Assembly (NCBI GenBank): GCA_021323265.1
Contig: JAJTCO010000002.1
Span: 97,470-161,469, forward strand
From: Pseudoduganella sp.
GTDB lineage: Bacteria > Pseudomonadota > Gammaproteobacteria > Burkholderiales > Burkholderiaceae_D
DNA length: 64,000 nucleotides
Reading direction: 5' to 3'
How positions within the stretch are numbered: the first letter of the stretch is position 1; every line of letters starts with the position of its first letter. The translations under genes and the position numbers were made by a program. The notes below the pieces were generated by a model. The model saw nothing but the letters and a program-made list of their open reading frames with translations. It was not told the DNA's origin and ran no database searches. Shown piece after piece: positions 55,928 to 63,483 of the stretch.

Positions 55928-57046
55928 TCAGCCCAGGCGTGCCAGCATGCGTACCAGGTCGGACTGGCGCTCGTTACCGGTCTTGAGCAGCAGGCAGCGC
56001 ACTTGCGTGCGCACGGTGGCGATCGAGCGGCCTTTGAGCTGTGCCACCTGTTCGGCGGACAGGCCATTGACCAGGCCAGTCAGCACTTCCACTTCGGCGC
56101 CGGTCAGGCCGTACAACTGGCCGGCCAGCTGCAGGGTTTCGCGCATGTCGTCGCGTGGCAGTTCGATCAGGAGCAGGCAGCACGGACGGCCGAAGACGCC
56201 GAAGTGGGTTTCGGCGTCGGCGGGCAGGGCATTCAGGGTGGCGCGGAACAGTTCGCCACTGCCGTCTTCGCGTACCAGCATGGGGACGGGGCGGTGGGTG
56301 GCGCGGCAGCGCGCCAGGGCGTCGGCCAGGCTGGGCGCAGATTGCTGGCCCAGCGACAACAGGTGGCGGTCCTTGCAGCGCAGCAGGGCGCGGCTGCCGG
56401 CGAGGAGCGCTTCGGCACGCGTATTGCAAGTGGCAATGCGGCCGCTCCAGTCCAGTACGATACTGGCCAGGGGCGCGCCGACGCCGGCATAGCCCGTCGC
56501 CAGGTCGTGCAACCTGGTGCGTTGCATTTGCCATTGCAGCGTCAAGCCTTGCTGCAGGTGCGGCAGCAGGGTGGCGAGCAGCTGCTTGTCGTCCTTGCTG
56601 AAGGAGTCCTTGCCGGGCGGGCGGTACCAGCACAGGTTGGTAAAAGGGATGTCGCCGCCCGGTTCCCGGCCATCGAACAGGATGGACCCCAGCATGGAGC
56701 CCATGCGGGCGGCGGCGCCGAACTCATTGTAGAAGCGGCTGCGGTGCAGGCGTTCCTTGGTGACCAGTTCGTCGTCGGTCACCACGACGCCGCGGTGCAT
56801 CAGGCCGCGTGCGCGCGCGGCGTCGGCCCAGATGTCTTCCTGCGCCCAGTGGCCGGCGAAGTTCGCGACCGTGGCGGGGTCCATGTTCTGGCTGAGCAGG
56901 ATCGCATCAGGCGAGGTGTCGGAATGGGAAGTGAACAGGAAAGCCGATTCGGCGTCGAAGCGGCGCCCCAGCTTGGCCATCAGGTCGACCAGTCGCCCGG
57001 GCTGCGCGATGCTCTCGTACACCTCTTGTACCGGATCGCTCGACAT
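55928..57046 (-). CDS. LuxR-type transcriptional regulator with PAS-like sensor part
   Basis: 372 residues from ATG 57046. The last about 60 residues form a LuxR helix-turn-helix (LTGAEVEVLTGLVNGLSAEQVAQLKGRSIATVRTQVRCLLLKTG), with the recognition helix at SIATVRTQVRCLL. The N-terminal about 300 residues contain one or two poorly conserved sensor domains (FDAESAFLFTSHSDTSP; GAPLASIVLDWSGRIATCNTRAEALLAG, PAS-like). It lacks a receiver Asp and lacks the autoinducer-binding motifs, so it is neither a response regulator nor clearly a quorum regulator. Signal unknown. Confidence 0.88.
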   Translation of the reverse strand: MSSDPVQEVYESIAQPGRLVDLMAKLGRRFDAESAFLFTSHSDTSPDAILLSQNMDPATVANFAGHWAQEDIWADAARARGLMHRGVVVTDDELVTKERLHRSRFYNEFGAAARMGSMLGSILFDGREPGGDIPFTNLCWYRPPGKDSFSKDDKQLLATLLPHLQQGLTLQWQMQRTRLHDLATGYAGVGAPLASIVLDWSGRIATCNTRAEALLAGSRALLRCKDRHLLSLGQQSAPSLADALARCRATHRPVPMLVREDGSGELFRATLNALPADAETHFGVFGRPCCLLLIELPRDDMRETLQLAGQLYGLTGAEVEVLTGLVNGLSAEQVAQLKGRSIATVRTQVRCLLLKTGNERQSDLVRMLARLG

Positions 57047-57081
57047 CAGTCTCGTCCCTAATGGATGCATTTATGCAAACA

Positions 57082-57087
57082 ATTATA
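57082..57087 (-). promoter_or_regulatory. Probable -10 element of the LuxR-type gene
   Basis: A perfect TATAAT on the minus strand, 35 bases before the start codon at 57046. The -35 region is poor (ATGAGC at 17 bp), so an activator may be needed. A 6-bp hairpin (57093-57108) lies in its spacer. Confidence 0.45.
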
Positions 57088-57130
57088 GACGGGAGCCGTG
57101 GCCGGCTCATCATCAAAATGGATGATGCCG

Positions 57131-57901
57131 TCAGCTGGCTTGGAGTTCCTGGTACAGGGCCAGGAACTCCTGGCTCAGCTTGTGGCTGCGGTCGAGGTGG
57201 ATCATGGGCATGTTGCGTTCGTGCGACTCGCGGATGCGAATCGAGCTCGACAGTTTGTTGTCGAACACGGGCAAGCCTTCTTCCTTGAGCTGGTCGACCA
57301 GGCGCTGCGGCAGCAGGGCGCGCGGCTGGAACTGGTTGACCACGATGCCTTCGATTTGCAGGTTGGCGTTATGGTCGGCCTTGATTTCGCGCACGTTGTC
57401 GACCAGGGTGTACAGGGCCTGGCGCGAGAAATCGTCGCAGTCGAAGGGGATCAGGCAGCTGTCGGCGGCAATCAGGGCGGACTGGGTGAAGAAGTTGTAC
57501 GCCGGCGGGGTGTCGACGAAAATCTCGTCGAAATCCTTTTCCAGCTCCTTGAGGGTGTCACGCAGCTTGTAGATCTTGTGGCGCGATTCGAGCTTGGATT
57601 GCAGGTCGCCCAGCTCGGGGTGCGCCACCATGATGGACAGGTTGGCGAATGGCGTGGGGTGGACGTATTCGCCGGCGGGCTTGGCAAACATGCTGAAGCT
57701 GAGCATTTGTTCGAAGTAGGCGCCCAGCGTGGGTGCCGTGCCGGTGCTGGCGTCGCCCAGCACGTAGCGGCTGGAATTGCACTGTGGGTCGATGTCGATC
57801 AGCAGCGTGCGCTTGCCATGGTGCGCCGCAATGGCCGCCAGGTTGACTGCAATGGTCGATTTACCGACGCCGCCCTTCTGGTTGAAGATTACGCGCTTCA
57901 T
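57131..57901 (-). CDS. Orphan ParA-family ATPase
   Basis: 256 residues. Deviant Walker A KGGVGKST (9-16), Walker A' LLIDIDPQCNSS, Walker B DEIFVDTPPAY. Length and motifs match ParA/Soj ATPases that position DNA or protein complexes. No parB, parS-like repeat or chemotaxis cluster is adjacent, so it may position another cargo. The last codons contain a perfect 11-bp inverted repeat. The LuxR gene starts 84 bases downstream on the same strand with its own -10. Confidence 0.9.
   Translation of the reverse strand: MKRVIFNQKGGVGKSTIAVNLAAIAAHHGKRTLLIDIDPQCNSSRYVLGDASTGTAPTLGAYFEQMLSFSMFAKPAGEYVHPTPFANLSIMVAHPELGDLQSKLESRHKIYKLRDTLKELEKDFDEIFVDTPPAYNFFTQSALIAADSCLIPFDCDDFSRQALYTLVDNVREIKADHNANLQIEGIVVNQFQPRALLPQRLVDQLKEEGLPVFDNKLSSSIRIRESHERNMPMIHLDRSHKLSQEFLALYQELQAS
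57142..57170. repeat. Perfect inverted repeat in the 3' end of the ParA gene
   Basis: Arms 57142-57152 and 57160-57170 (11 bp each, 7-base loop TACAGGG). It encodes the final QEFLALYQEL of ParA. A second hairpin (57093-57098/57103-57108) lies between the ParA stop codon and the LuxR gene. They may stabilise the mRNA end or terminate transcription. Confidence 0.6.
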
Positions 57902-57969
57902 GTGCTTGCCCCGTTGTGGCCACTATTGCAACGATTTTAGCATGATGCATCGCAGCAAAAGCAAGCGTT

Positions 57970-58452
57970 TCACGCTTTTTGACAGGGGCTCGAGGCCAGG
58001 AGGCCTTTCAGGTAGCCGCGACGGATCTTGCCTGCCAGTACGGCCGCCTGCGCCTGGCGCGAATGGCGTTCGGCGCCGCTCAGCTTGCGCAGCCAGCCGC
58101 GGAAGGGGATGGCGCCTTCCACCGTGTTCTGCAGGGCGCCGGTGGCAGCTTTGCTCAGCGCCGCGCGCGAGGCATCGGTGCGGTTCAGCGTTTCCTCGGG
58201 AACGTCGATGTCGGGGCCGAGCTGCTCATCCAGGCTGGCGATCTGGGCCAGCAAGCCGGTGCAGCTCCTGTCGGCCGGCAAGCTGTATGGATGCGCCATC
58301 GCTTCGCTCAGGATGGGCGGAATCTCTACCTTGGCGATGTTCAGGTCGCGCAGCGGGGTGACGGAAATGTCTTCGATGCGGCTCTGCTCTTGGGTGGCGC
58401 AGGCGCTCAAGGCCAGGGCAGCAATGGCCAGTGTCAGTCGGTGCATAAGCAT
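57970..58452 (-). CDS. Small lipoprotein of unknown function
   Basis: 160 residues with a lipobox (LSAC, Cys18) after a short hydrophobic helix, so an exported lipoprotein. The mature part is rich in Ala and Leu with a helical C-terminus (RAALSKAATGALQNTVEGAIPFRGWLRKLSGAERHSRQAQAAVLAGKIRRGYLKG). Two Cys occur (SCTGLLAQ near residue 64 and SPCQKA at the end). No domain recognised. ATG 58446 is an equally good start. Same strand as, and 28 bases downstream of, the LytTR regulator gene. Confidence 0.78.
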   Translation of the reverse strand: MLMHRLTLAIAALALSACATQEQSRIEDISVTPLRDLNIAKVEIPPILSEAMAHPYSLPADRSCTGLLAQIASLDEQLGPDIDVPEETLNRTDASRAALSKAATGALQNTVEGAIPFRGWLRKLSGAERHSRQAQAAVLAGKIRRGYLKGLLASSPCQKA

Positions 58453-58480
58453 TTTTGTGTTGAGAAAAATGCAAGTATAG

Positions 58481-59182
58481 CTAACGCGGGGTCAATCGAT
58501 CCAGTATCGTCTTGCGGTAACGGCGGCTCATGCGCAATCGGGGTCCGGCATCGAGCACGACCTCGTACTCGCCGTCTTCGCGCAGCGCGAGCGAGCGCAC
58601 GCGTTCGAGGTTGACGATGGCGGAGCGGTGGATGCGGTGGAAACCGTGCGGCGCCAGCTCCGCAGCCAGGTCGGCCAGGCTGCGGCGCAACATGTGGGCG
58701 CGGCCGGCGACGTGCAGCGTGCTGTAGTAGTCGCTGGCCTCGATCCATTCGATGTCGGCGAACTTCACCACGTCCAGGGTATTGGCGTTCTTGATGATGA
58801 AGCGCCGGGTTTCGCCCGGCATGCGCAGCCGCTCCTTGACCCGTTCCAGCACGCGTTCAAAACGCTGGTCGTCGAATGGCTTGAGCAGATAGTCGAGCGC
58901 GCCCACTTCGAACGCGCGCAGGGCGAACTGGTGGTGGGCGGTGACGAAGACAATGGCAAAGGGCGGCGCGGCGCCGAGGCGTTCCAGCAGTTCGAAGCCG
59001 TCGCATTCGGGCATTTCAACGTCCAGGAAAACCAGGTCGGGGCGGGCGGCCGGCAGCGCCGCCAGCGCTTCTTCCGCCGAGCCGCATTGACCCACCACTT
59101 CCAGTGCCGGATCGCGCGCCAGCAGATAGTTGATATTGCTGCGTGCCAGCGGCTCGTCGTCGACGATCAGGGCGCGCAGCAT
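58481..59182 (-). CDS. LytTR-type response regulator
   Basis: 233 residues. Receiver domain with acidic pocket DDE (residues 8-10), phospho-acceptor Asp54 (LVFLDVEMPECDG), Thr in FVTAHHQF and Lys in YLLKPFD. The LytTR DNA-binding domain (about 130-233) has FIIKNANTLDVVKFADIEWIEASDYYSTLHV and FHRIHRSAIVNLERV. Paired with the histidine kinase gene upstream, with a 16-base overlap. LytTR regulators often control envelope, transport or virulence genes; targets here are unknown. Confidence 0.93.
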   Translation of the reverse strand: MLRALIVDDEPLARSNINYLLARDPALEVVGQCGSAEEALAALPAARPDLVFLDVEMPECDGFELLERLGAAPPFAIVFVTAHHQFALRAFEVGALDYLLKPFDDQRFERVLERVKERLRMPGETRRFIIKNANTLDVVKFADIEWIEASDYYSTLHVAGRAHMLRRSLADLAAELAPHGFHRIHRSAIVNLERVRSLALREDGEYEVVLDAGPRLRMSRRYRKTILDRLTPR

Positions 59183-60234
59183 GCATGCTCCAGGTAGGGC
59201 AGGGTGACGGTGGCCAGCACGCCGCGCGGCACGTCGCGCAGCGCAAGGGATTGGGCGTCGCCATACAGGGCCTGCAGGCGCTGGCGTGTGTTGGCCAGGC
59301 CGACGCCATCGTGGGCGCCGGCCGCCAGTGCGGGGCCTTCGTTGAAGATGCTGAAGGTCAGCAGTTCGCCTTCGCGCGCGGCGCCGATGCGCAGTTCGCC
59401 GCCCTTGGCGCGCTTGGCGATGCCGTGCTTGATCGCGTTCTCCACCAGTGGTTGCAGGATGAAGTCGGGCACCTGGGCGCGCATCAGGTCGGCCGGGATG
59501 TCGAGCTGGCAGCGCAAGCGCTCGGCGAAACGCAACTGCTGGATCTCCAGGTATTTGAGGATGAAGTCCATTTCGTCATCGAGGGTCACGAACTGGCGTT
59601 CCGAACGGTCGGTCACGCGCCGCAGCAGGTCGCCCAGCGATGCGACGGCGGCAATGGCCTCCTCATCCCTTTTCTCGCGGATCAAGCCGGTGACCGCGTT
59701 CAGTGCATTGAAGATGAAATGCGGCTCGATCTGCAAGCGCAGTGCCGCCAGTTGCGCTTGCGCCAGCAATTCCCGCTGCTGCGACAGGCGGCGATGGCTG
59801 TCCAGGGCAATGCCGAACGAAGTCATGGTGCTGTACAGGATGACACTGCCCAGCAGGTTGTTTACCTGCCTGTTTTTCCACAATTGCAGGAAGGGGTCCG
59901 CGCCTTGAGGATAAGCGTAGGGATTGGTCGTGTGCTCCAGCAGGGCGGTCCAGCTTGCCCATGCCGCGCTGATCGCCAGGCAGGCCGCGCCGTGCACCAG
60001 CCATGGCGTGGCTTTGCGCGCCGGCAGCGGGAAGCGCTGCAGCAGTGACAGCGCGAGCGGCGTGCCGGCCGCCCATACGGACCAGCCGGCAAGCGTGACG
60101 AAGAACAGCGTCCACCAGGCGTGCTGCATGCCCATGGCTTTCATGGAGACGACAACCTGCGTGGCCTCGAACAGACCGATGGCCAGCCATGCGCCCACGA
60201 TGTAGCGCCAGGGGTGTGAAGTGTTTGCTCTCAT
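59167..60234 (-). CDS. LytS-type membrane histidine kinase
   Basis: 355 residues from ATG 60234. Four membrane helices in the first 145 residues (8-30, 40-65, 80-98, 125-145) form the sensor; there is no separate ligand domain. The His_kinase part has the phospho-acceptor H172 (LRLQIEPHFIFNALNAVTGL). The ATPase part has PLVENAIKHGIAK and GVGLANTRQRL. This is the HPK8/LytS-YpdA arrangement. It forms a two-gene system with the LytTR regulator, whose start lies inside its 3' end. Confidence 0.93.
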   Translation of the reverse strand: MRANTSHPWRYIVGAWLAIGLFEATQVVVSMKAMGMQHAWWTLFFVTLAGWSVWAAGTPLALSLLQRFPLPARKATPWLVHGAACLAISAAWASWTALLEHTTNPYAYPQGADPFLQLWKNRQVNNLLGSVILYSTMTSFGIALDSHRRLSQQRELLAQAQLAALRLQIEPHFIFNALNAVTGLIREKRDEEAIAAVASLGDLLRRVTDRSERQFVTLDDEMDFILKYLEIQQLRFAERLRCQLDIPADLMRAQVPDFILQPLVENAIKHGIAKRAKGGELRIGAAREGELLTFSIFNEGPALAAGAHDGVGLANTRQRLQALYGDAQSLALRDVPRGVLATVTLPYLEHACCAP

Positions 60235-60383
60235 GGGTGGCAATCATAGGGGAATTCGGGGCGGCAGGCGACGCTTTGCAGCGAATGCACGCCAGGCTGC
60301 AGCCAGTTGCATCGCGTTGCCGGGGCCTGCGATGGGAGACTACAAGCCTCGCCACGAGCGTGGCTTCACCATCGGGAATAATC

Positions 60384-61283
60384 ATGAAAAGACGAGAGCT
60401 GTTCCGCATTTCCGCCGCCGTGGGCCTGACCGCGGCGCTGCCGGCATTGAGCCAGGCCAAGGCGCAAGCCGCGCTGGCCGGCCCGCTGCAACCACCCGCC
60501 GAAGGCAAGATCCCCGTTGCCTTCCTGTTGTCCGACAATGCAGTCGTGATCGACTTTGCGGGTCCATGGGAAGTGTTTTCGAACGCCTCGACCGCCGGCT
60601 GCAATTGCGACCCGGCCTTTGAGCTCTACACCGTCGCCGCGAGCCCGGCGCCGATCAAGGCCACCGGCGGCATGACCATCGTTCCGAACTATACGATCGC
60701 CAATGCGCCGGCGCCGAAGGTGATCGTGATCCCGGCACAGAGTACGCGCGACCCGGCGGTGCTGGAATGGATCCGCCAGGCTTCCCGCCATGCCGACCTG
60801 ACCATGTCGGTTTGCGTGGGCGCTTCCCTGCTGGCCCGTACCGGCCTGCTTGCCGGGAAGTCGGCCACCACCCACCACGGCAGCTTCAACGAGTTCGCCA
60901 TGGAGTTCCCGGACGTGAAGCTAAAGCGCGGCGCGCGCTTCGTTGAAGAGGGCAACCTGGCCAGCGCAGGCGGCCTGTCTTCCGGCATCGACCTGGCGCT
61001 GCGCGTGGTGGAGCGCTACTTTGGCCGTAGCGTGGCGCGCAATACGGCCAACACGCTGGAATACCAGGGGCAGGGCTGGCTCGATCCGATGTCCAACAAT
61101 GTGTACGCCAAGCGTCGCGTCTCAACCGACAAACAGCCGCTCTGCCCGGTGTGCGACATGGACGTGGACAAGGCTACCGCCGCGTCGTCCCACTACCGCA
61201 AGCGGACCTACTACTTCTGCATGGCCGGGCACAAGCAGATGTTCGATGCAGACCCGGTGAAGTTCATCGCAGCGCTACCGTGA
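60384..61283 (+). CDS. Tat-exported DJ-1/PfpI protein fused to a YHS domain
   Basis: 299 residues from ATG 60384. The N-terminus has a twin-arginine signal (KRRELFR then a hydrophobic stretch to about residue 28). DJ-1/PfpI (GATase1-like) domain at about 40-235: PVAFLLSDNAVVIDFAGPWEVF, nucleophile elbow MSVCVGASLLARTG (Cys144) and TTHHGSFNE (His164/165). The C-terminal YHS domain (about 255-297) reads LCPVCDMDVDKATAASSHYRKRTYYFCMAGHKQMFDADPVKF, with three Cys and one His for metal. A DJ-1 domain joined to a metal-binding YHS domain and exported folded suggests a periplasmic thiol/metal-stress or metal-handling function; this is inference. Confidence 0.85.
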   Translation: MKRRELFRISAAVGLTAALPALSQAKAQAALAGPLQPPAEGKIPVAFLLSDNAVVIDFAGPWEVFSNASTAGCNCDPAFELYTVAASPAPIKATGGMTIVPNYTIANAPAPKVIVIPAQSTRDPAVLEWIRQASRHADLTMSVCVGASLLARTGLLAGKSATTHHGSFNEFAMEFPDVKLKRGARFVEEGNLASAGGLSSGIDLALRVVERYFGRSVARNTANTLEYQGQGWLDPMSNNVYAKRRVSTDKQPLCPVCDMDVDKATAASSHYRKRTYYFCMAGHKQMFDADPVKFIAALP

Positions 61284-62300
61284 TCAAAGCGGCGCCACGT
61301 CGAGAATGGCCTGGGCGAATTCACGCGGTGCTTCCTGCGGCAGGTTGTGCCCGATGCCGCCGGCCAGCGTGCGGTGCTGGTACTTGCCCGTGAATTTCTT
61401 CGCATAGGCTGCGGGCGGCGCGTGCGGGGCGCCATTGGCGTCGCCCTCCATCGTGATCGATGGCACGGCGATGACCGGGCCTGCGGCCAGGCGTGCTTCC
61501 AGGGCATCGTATTTGCGCTCGCCGTCGGCCAGGCCCAGGCGCCAGCGGTAGTTGTGCACCACGATATCCACGTGGTCGGGATTGTCGAACGCGGCCGCAC
61601 TGCGCGCAAAGGTCGCTTCGTCGAAGGCCCATTTCGGAGAAGCGGTCTTCCAGATAAGGCGGTTGAAGTCGCGGCGGTTCGCCTCATAGCCCAGGCGGCC
61701 GCGCTCCGTGGTGAAGTAGTACTGGTACCACCACGCGTACTCCGCTTGCGGCGGTAGCGGCTTCTTGTTGCCGGCCGGCGTGCCGATCAGGTAGCCGCTG
61801 ACGGAAACCAGCCCCTTGCAGCGTTCCGGGAACAGGGCGGCAATGATGCAGGCCGTGCGGGCGCCCCAGTCGAAGGCGCCGAAAATGGCATCCTGGATTT
61901 TCAGCGCATCCATCATGGCGATGATGTCGAGCGCCACCGCGGTCTGCTGGGCATTGCGGAAGGTGTCCTTGGACAGGAAGCGCGTCGTGCCGTAGCCGCG
62001 CAGGTAGGGCATGATCACGCGGTAGCCGGCGCCGGCCAGCAGCGGCGCCACTTCTTCGAAACTATGGATGTCATAGGGCCAGCCGTGCAGCAAGATGACC
62101 GGCTGGCCGCCGGCCGGGCCGAGTTCCGCGTAGCCGATTTCCAGTTCGGCCGTGCGCACGCTGCGCGGCGTGCCCAACGAACGCCCGGCATTGGCCGGCA
62201 GGGCCGCAGCCCCGGCCAATGGTGCCAAGGCGGACAGGCCTGTGAGAGCCATGAATCCACCCATCAGGGACCGGCGTCGCGTATCGATCTTCTTGTCCAA
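61284..62300 (-). CDS. Tat-exported alpha/beta hydrolase, epoxide-hydrolase-like
   Basis: 338 residues from TTG 62300, preceded by GGAGGAA; this start puts the twin-arginine motif (TRRRSLMGG) at residue 7. ATG 62366 would add 22 residues. Oxyanion hole HGWP (72-75), nucleophile Asp144 in GAFDWGART, and catalytic His318 in GGIGHNLPQ. The GxDWG elbow is typical of epoxide hydrolases and haloalkane-dehalogenase-like enzymes rather than esterases. LRGYGTTRF also matches. Substrate unknown. It ends exactly where the PfpI-YHS gene ends. Confidence 0.82.
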   Translation of the reverse strand: MDKKIDTRRRSLMGGFMALTGLSALAPLAGAAALPANAGRSLGTPRSVRTAELEIGYAELGPAGGQPVILLHGWPYDIHSFEEVAPLLAGAGYRVIMPYLRGYGTTRFLSKDTFRNAQQTAVALDIIAMMDALKIQDAIFGAFDWGARTACIIAALFPERCKGLVSVSGYLIGTPAGNKKPLPPQAEYAWWYQYYFTTERGRLGYEANRRDFNRLIWKTASPKWAFDEATFARSAAAFDNPDHVDIVVHNYRWRLGLADGERKYDALEARLAAGPVIAVPSITMEGDANGAPHAPPAAYAKKFTGKYQHRTLAGGIGHNLPQEAPREFAQAILDVAPL

Positions 62301-62404
62301 AGCTTCCTCCGCAGTGTGTTGTGGTTGGGCCAAGTATAGGAAGGAAACGTATCTGGATTGTGTCACGGTATATCATGCGTGTAGTTTCAACGATTGGACT
62401 TGGC

Positions 62405-63364
62405 ATGCGCATAGTGACTCACAGCGGCAAGTTCCACGCAGACGATGCGTGGGCGGTCGCTGCCCTGAACCTTTTATTCCCCGATGCGGAAATCGTGCGC
62501 ACGCGCGACCCGGCGGTTATCGAAGCGGCCGACTTCGCGGTCGATGTCGGCGGCATCTGGGACCCTGCCACCGGCCGTTTCGACCATCACCAGAAGGGCT
62601 TCGACGCGGCGCGGCAGTCCGGCGTGCCTTATGCCAGCGCGGGCCTGGTCTGGCGCGAGTACGGCGCGCGTTGCGTCATGGTGCTGGCGGCCCAGCATGC
62701 CGGGCACCAGCTATCGGAAGACAAGGCGCGCGAAATGGCCTACGGCATCGATGCGGATGTGGTGCAATACCTGGACCTGTCCGATGTGGGGGCCGCCAAG
62801 AGTGCGCCGGGCGGCTACGGTCTTTCGGCCGTGATTTCCGGCTATAACACGAACTGGCTGGACGAAGAAGGGCTCGGCTATGGCGAGGCGGCGGAGGCAT
62901 TCCGCATGGCCCAGTTCCGGCGCGCAATGGCCGTGCTGGCCGACATCATGGCGAATGCGGTCAAGTACCGCGTGGGCGCCTTGCTGGCACTGGACCAGGT
63001 GCGCCAGGCGCAGGTGCTGGAGGGCGGCCGTGTCCTGTTCCTGAAGAACGGCGCCCTGCCGTGGAGCCAGGTGGTGCGCAAGGAAATGCCGAAGGTGCTG
63101 TTCGTGATCAGCTTCAGCATTGCCGAGCAGCGCCACTTGCTGCACACGGTCCCCGTCAGCGCGGACAGCTTTACCGCCCGCGCCGATTTGCCTGCACCGT
63201 GGGCCGGCTTGCGCGACGCGGAGCTGGCCGCCGTCACCGGCGTACCGGATGCCGGCTTCTGCCACAACGGCCGCTTTATCGCTTCCGCCAAGTCGTACGA
63301 AGGCATCCGCGCCATGGCAGCGCTGGCGCTGAAGGCTGTCGAGGAAGTGCCGCCTAAGCCTTAG
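62405..63364 (+). CDS. MYG1-family exonuclease-like protein
   Basis: 319 residues from ATG 62405 (MRIVTHSGKFHADDAWAVAAL, the conserved MYG1 opening). RFDHHQKGF, VQYLDLSD and IASAKSYEG are further family blocks. The first part holds a DHH-like metal site (HSGKFHADD, FDHHQ). MYG1 proteins are described as 3'-5' RNA exonucleases in eukaryotes; the bacterial role is not known. The frame opens upstream at 62321, but only the 62405 start fits the family. Confidence 0.9.
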   Translation: MRIVTHSGKFHADDAWAVAALNLLFPDAEIVRTRDPAVIEAADFAVDVGGIWDPATGRFDHHQKGFDAARQSGVPYASAGLVWREYGARCVMVLAAQHAGHQLSEDKAREMAYGIDADVVQYLDLSDVGAAKSAPGGYGLSAVISGYNTNWLDEEGLGYGEAAEAFRMAQFRRAMAVLADIMANAVKYRVGALLALDQVRQAQVLEGGRVLFLKNGALPWSQVVRKEMPKVLFVISFSIAEQRHLLHTVPVSADSFTARADLPAPWAGLRDAELAAVTGVPDAGFCHNGRFIASAKSYEGIRAMAALALKAVEEVPPKP

Positions 63365-63428
63365 CCCTGCACATTGCTGCCCGCAGCGTTGCGGGGCAGC
63401 CGCGTCCGGATCGCATGGGCTGGGACGG

Positions 63429-63465
63429 AAAAAAACCCGAGAGCCGGTGACGGCTGTCGGGTTTT
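63429..63465 (-). terminator. Intrinsic terminator of the isocitrate lyase gene
   Basis: A 9-bp AAAACCCGA/TCGGGTTTT stem with an inner 5-bp stem (AGCCG/CGGCT), one mismatch between them, and loop GTGA. On the minus strand it ends in seven T. It lies 19 bases after the aceA stop codon. Confidence 0.88.
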
Positions 63466-63483
63466 CACAAGCTCAGCGTGCGC

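Noticed and set aside
57131..57901. ParA as evidence for a plasmid or integrated element
   Set aside because: No parB, replication or mobility genes are nearby; the neighbours are ordinary chromosomal genes.
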